Part shown: in pieces, positions 61,900 to 64,000 of the stretch
Numbering within the stretch: the stretch's first letter is position 1
Layout: every line of letters begins with the position of its first letter
Origin: Sabellastarte sp. h YS-2021
Lineage: Eukaryota > Annelida > Polychaeta > Sabellida > Sabellidae
Reading direction: 5' to 3'
NCBI GenBank assembly: GCA_964017235.1
Contig: OZ024936.1
Coordinates: forward strand, 90,494,537-90,558,536
DNA length: 64,000 nucleotides
The notes under the pieces: model-generated
The model's input: the letters and a program-made list of their open reading frames with translations, nothing else
The model's database searches: none
What the model was told of the DNA's origin: nothing
Position numbers and translations under genes: made by a program

Positions 61900-62937
61900 T
61901 GGTTACTATTTAGCTGTTTTTACCATGTTAGGAAGGCAATAATTTACACTACTTCCCTCACCTACAGAAGTATTATCTTGTCATTTAGCAAGAGAGACCT
62001 CACTGCCACCATTTTTCCCCCCTTTGAAAGAAGGTACTTTTGTGTACTTGTTTATTGTGTACTTGAGGTACAGTGAATGCCCTTAACCTACCTGCAGTCT
62101 CTACCTGCATTGTTTCTAGCATTACAAAATGCAAGGGCCCTATCAACCGGCCCCTTAGCCTGGGAAACATTCATACTCAACAACTTACCAACTTTCAAAG
62201 CATTGGTGGATGCATTGGTGAAAAACCTAGTAACCTGGGTATGACCACCAATGGACGTACCCATGCTTACTCGTTTTTTGTAACATCGTTTTTGTCACTG
62301 CCTTAGAAGTAACCCTGTCCTTGTTTTGGCTAGCATGGACGAATTTGTGAGGCCACTTGACCCTATGGGGAACAAAACAACTCCACAGACCCACCCCTCT
62401 GGGACTTAATTTTTGTGGCTTACCTGGTATAGCATTTTCTGCCAGGTGCCTAAGCCTTTCCTGAACTTGCTCTTGAATGTTTAATTCATGCCTCAACCTA
62501 TCAGGAGGAGGAACATAACCCCTACGCTGGGACACTGGTGCGTCATTTACATCCAACCTGCCCTGTGGCAGTTGGACATGTGTTTTAGCTTTACTTTGAC
62601 ATTTGGAATTTTTAACCGGGGCTTTGACTTTAGGTTAAGTACCAGCACTGGAAAGAGTGTTTTTTTCAATACCGTCTAAATGTTGACCCATTGCACTCAA
62701 TTGCTGCAGAATTTTTTGGTTAATAACTGCCTGATCAGAGGTGGAGGAACTCGAACCCAAGGTGCCAGGGACACTGTCCCCACCACCACCAGTCTGTCTG
62801 TCTGAAGCAATGGAGGACAAATTTTTATCCGCACTACGAATGAAATCAGATATGTCAATGTCCAACTCACTGTCTTAAAGTTCAGAAAACACTTGCCCGG
62901 CCTGCGCTGACTCCATGTGACTCCTCGACGCCGTCAT
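61900..62937 (-). pseudogene. YR retroelement copy 3: gag
   Basis: Proposed start ATG at 62937 (MTASRSHMESAQAGQVFSEL), a stop at about 62876, then DIDISDFIRSADKNLSSIAS, VINQKILQQLSAMGQHLDGI (coiled-coil-like) and, after another stop, the segment LNIQEQVQERLRHLAENAIP. Then VPHRVKWPHKFVHASQNKDR and, in other frames, a decayed tail. Function assigned from position before the RT and general similarity to gag of YR elements. Confidence 0.6.
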
Positions 62938-64000
62938 GAAATCTTCGTCAGAGGACAACTGTAACTGGACAGGAATGCTGCACTCTCCTCTGTTCGATCT
63001 GAGGTTATATCTGTTCACCTAAGACTAAAAATATTTTTTGATGTGCACTGGTCAGCTTTCAAAATCAAAGTGACCTGCAAACTGGAGGTGGCAAGGACAA
63101 GTGAACCTAGACCAATAAAAATCAAGATAACAAACAGCATGGCAGTAGCTGAAATAAACTTAAGGTGGGGCATAAAGGAATGAGCCCCGAAACACCTAGA
63201 TATCTCCTAGCAAACATATATTCAGAGCTACATTTCATTGCCTGGTGAAGTTGTCTAGCCAGACTTCAGGAAATATGACACCTCAGAACACCATAGAATT
63301 TTATAAACAGACGTTCAGTTTGAAGGTAATATACCTGTACATCCAAACTAATTATTATGAATAAACAATATGACGCCACAGAATTCCTTGGGGATTTCCT
63401 CACAATATTTTGTCATTGCACCACCAACTCCGAGAATTATATGAGTACACCACCACAGTATTACTGCCAATCCAATAATTGTAAGGGTACATAATCACTC
63501 CATTTTTCAAAAGTAACGTTCAAATTGTAACAGATTCGTTTATTTATTTATTTTCTTAGAAACCCCAAGGTATCCCGGGAATTCATATTTGTTCGTAAAT
63601 ATCATGAGCTTGGGTTTACAAATTTGGTGGGGGGTGCAATAGGTGGGATAGAAGGTGTAGTAGGAATTTCTTCATCAAAATTCAGAAATTACCATAAACA
63701 ACAAGTCAAATGCATGATGAACTTGCCAATAAAGAAAAGAAACATACTTTGACTGATGATGCAATTCTACAGAAGTTTGTACAGACCTTGAAATGCTCAG
63801 GTAAGTTATTTTAATTGAAGAGTTTAAATGGTATATTTGTGATGACATTAAAACCTCTGTGGATGAACAGAAAGTAGAAAATTTGCCAAAAAGCAGCAAT
63901 TTGAGACATCCTCAGAAGACACACAGTTTTCATTATAACAATAGTCATTTTTAACATGGCACATTTTTAATATGGCACATTTGAAGCAAGACCGTTGGTA
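62938..64000. other. Intergenic, nothing recognised
   Basis: No exon or known repeat supported. The first few hundred bases may belong to the 5' untranslated end of YR copy 3. Confidence 0.45.

Larger units (their letters stand above)
59400..62937 (-). mobile_element. Tyrosine-recombinase retrotransposon, copy 3 (distinct lineage)
   Basis: Minus-strand order from 62937 downwards: gag, reverse transcriptase, RNase H, tyrosine recombinase. Protein sequences differ clearly from copies 1 and 2. For example, the gag has no recognisable zinc knuckle of the same form, and the recombinase end is of the ATWAFLKELPIEKIQIQGTW type. Many stops and frameshifts. No terminal repeats identified by eye. Confidence 0.8.

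Overview
The window is AT-rich animal genomic DNA. It has spliced genes with GT-AG introns and AATAAA poly(A) signals, short exons in long introns, and a heavy load of retroelements, SINEs and MITEs. The element mix (tyrosine-recombinase retrotransposons, CR1/L2-like, Tx1/L1-like and other LINEs, a PIF/Harbinger transposon, tRNA- and 5S-derived SINEs), together with secreted lectin and cysteine-rich proteins, suggests a marine invertebrate, most likely a mollusc or another lophotrochozoan. That placement is inference.

Two host genes can be assembled by hand, both on the plus strand. Gene 1 (2286-14154; its 5' part lies outside the window) has six phase-consistent exons: the second half of a C-type lectin domain, a linker, a complete second C-type lectin domain on two exons, a short exon, and a terminal exon with a PAN/apple-like cysteine module, a stop and a poly(A) signal. 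Gene 2 (31925-57264) has a signal-peptide exon, two homologous exons that each encode one six-cysteine ShK-like module, a 33-base exon and a terminal exon. One connecting exon is not found. A diverged copy of the terminal exon, with a nonsense codon, lies upstream at about 26.6 kb, so the locus has been duplicated.

Mobile DNA dominates. Three tyrosine-recombinase (DIRS-order: gag, RT-RNase H, YR) retroelements are present. Copy 1 (about 6654-11940) lies in gene 1 intron 4. Copy 2 (about 48148-53800) lies in gene 2. Copy 3 (about 59400-62937, minus strand) belongs to a different lineage. Copies 1 and 2 are relatives in sense orientation and carry an unrecognised domain between gag and RT. All three are broken: copy 2 lacks the RT palm with its catalytic motif, and copy 3 has a substituted catalytic motif. 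LINE remnants include a nearly uninterrupted CR1/L2-like RT (44260-46049), a Tx1/L1-like remnant (55300-57000), and several 5'-truncated tails. A Harbinger transposase remnant (23256-23905) and a MADF-type accessory-gene remnant (43033-43428) share an about 400-base flanking sequence.

At least four SINE-like families occur: a tRNA-derived family A (nine copies, several with clear target-site duplications), a tRNA-derived family B, a 5S-rRNA-derived family whose central domain matches that of family B, and a tRNA-headed 271-base unit amplified into a five-unit tandem array (40561-41799). Several nonautonomous DNA elements with terminal inverted repeats complete the picture. Nested insertions allow relative dating, because two family A SINEs interrupt LINE reading frames.

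CRISPR arrays, operons and bacterial signals are absent. No functional tRNA or rRNA gene is called.
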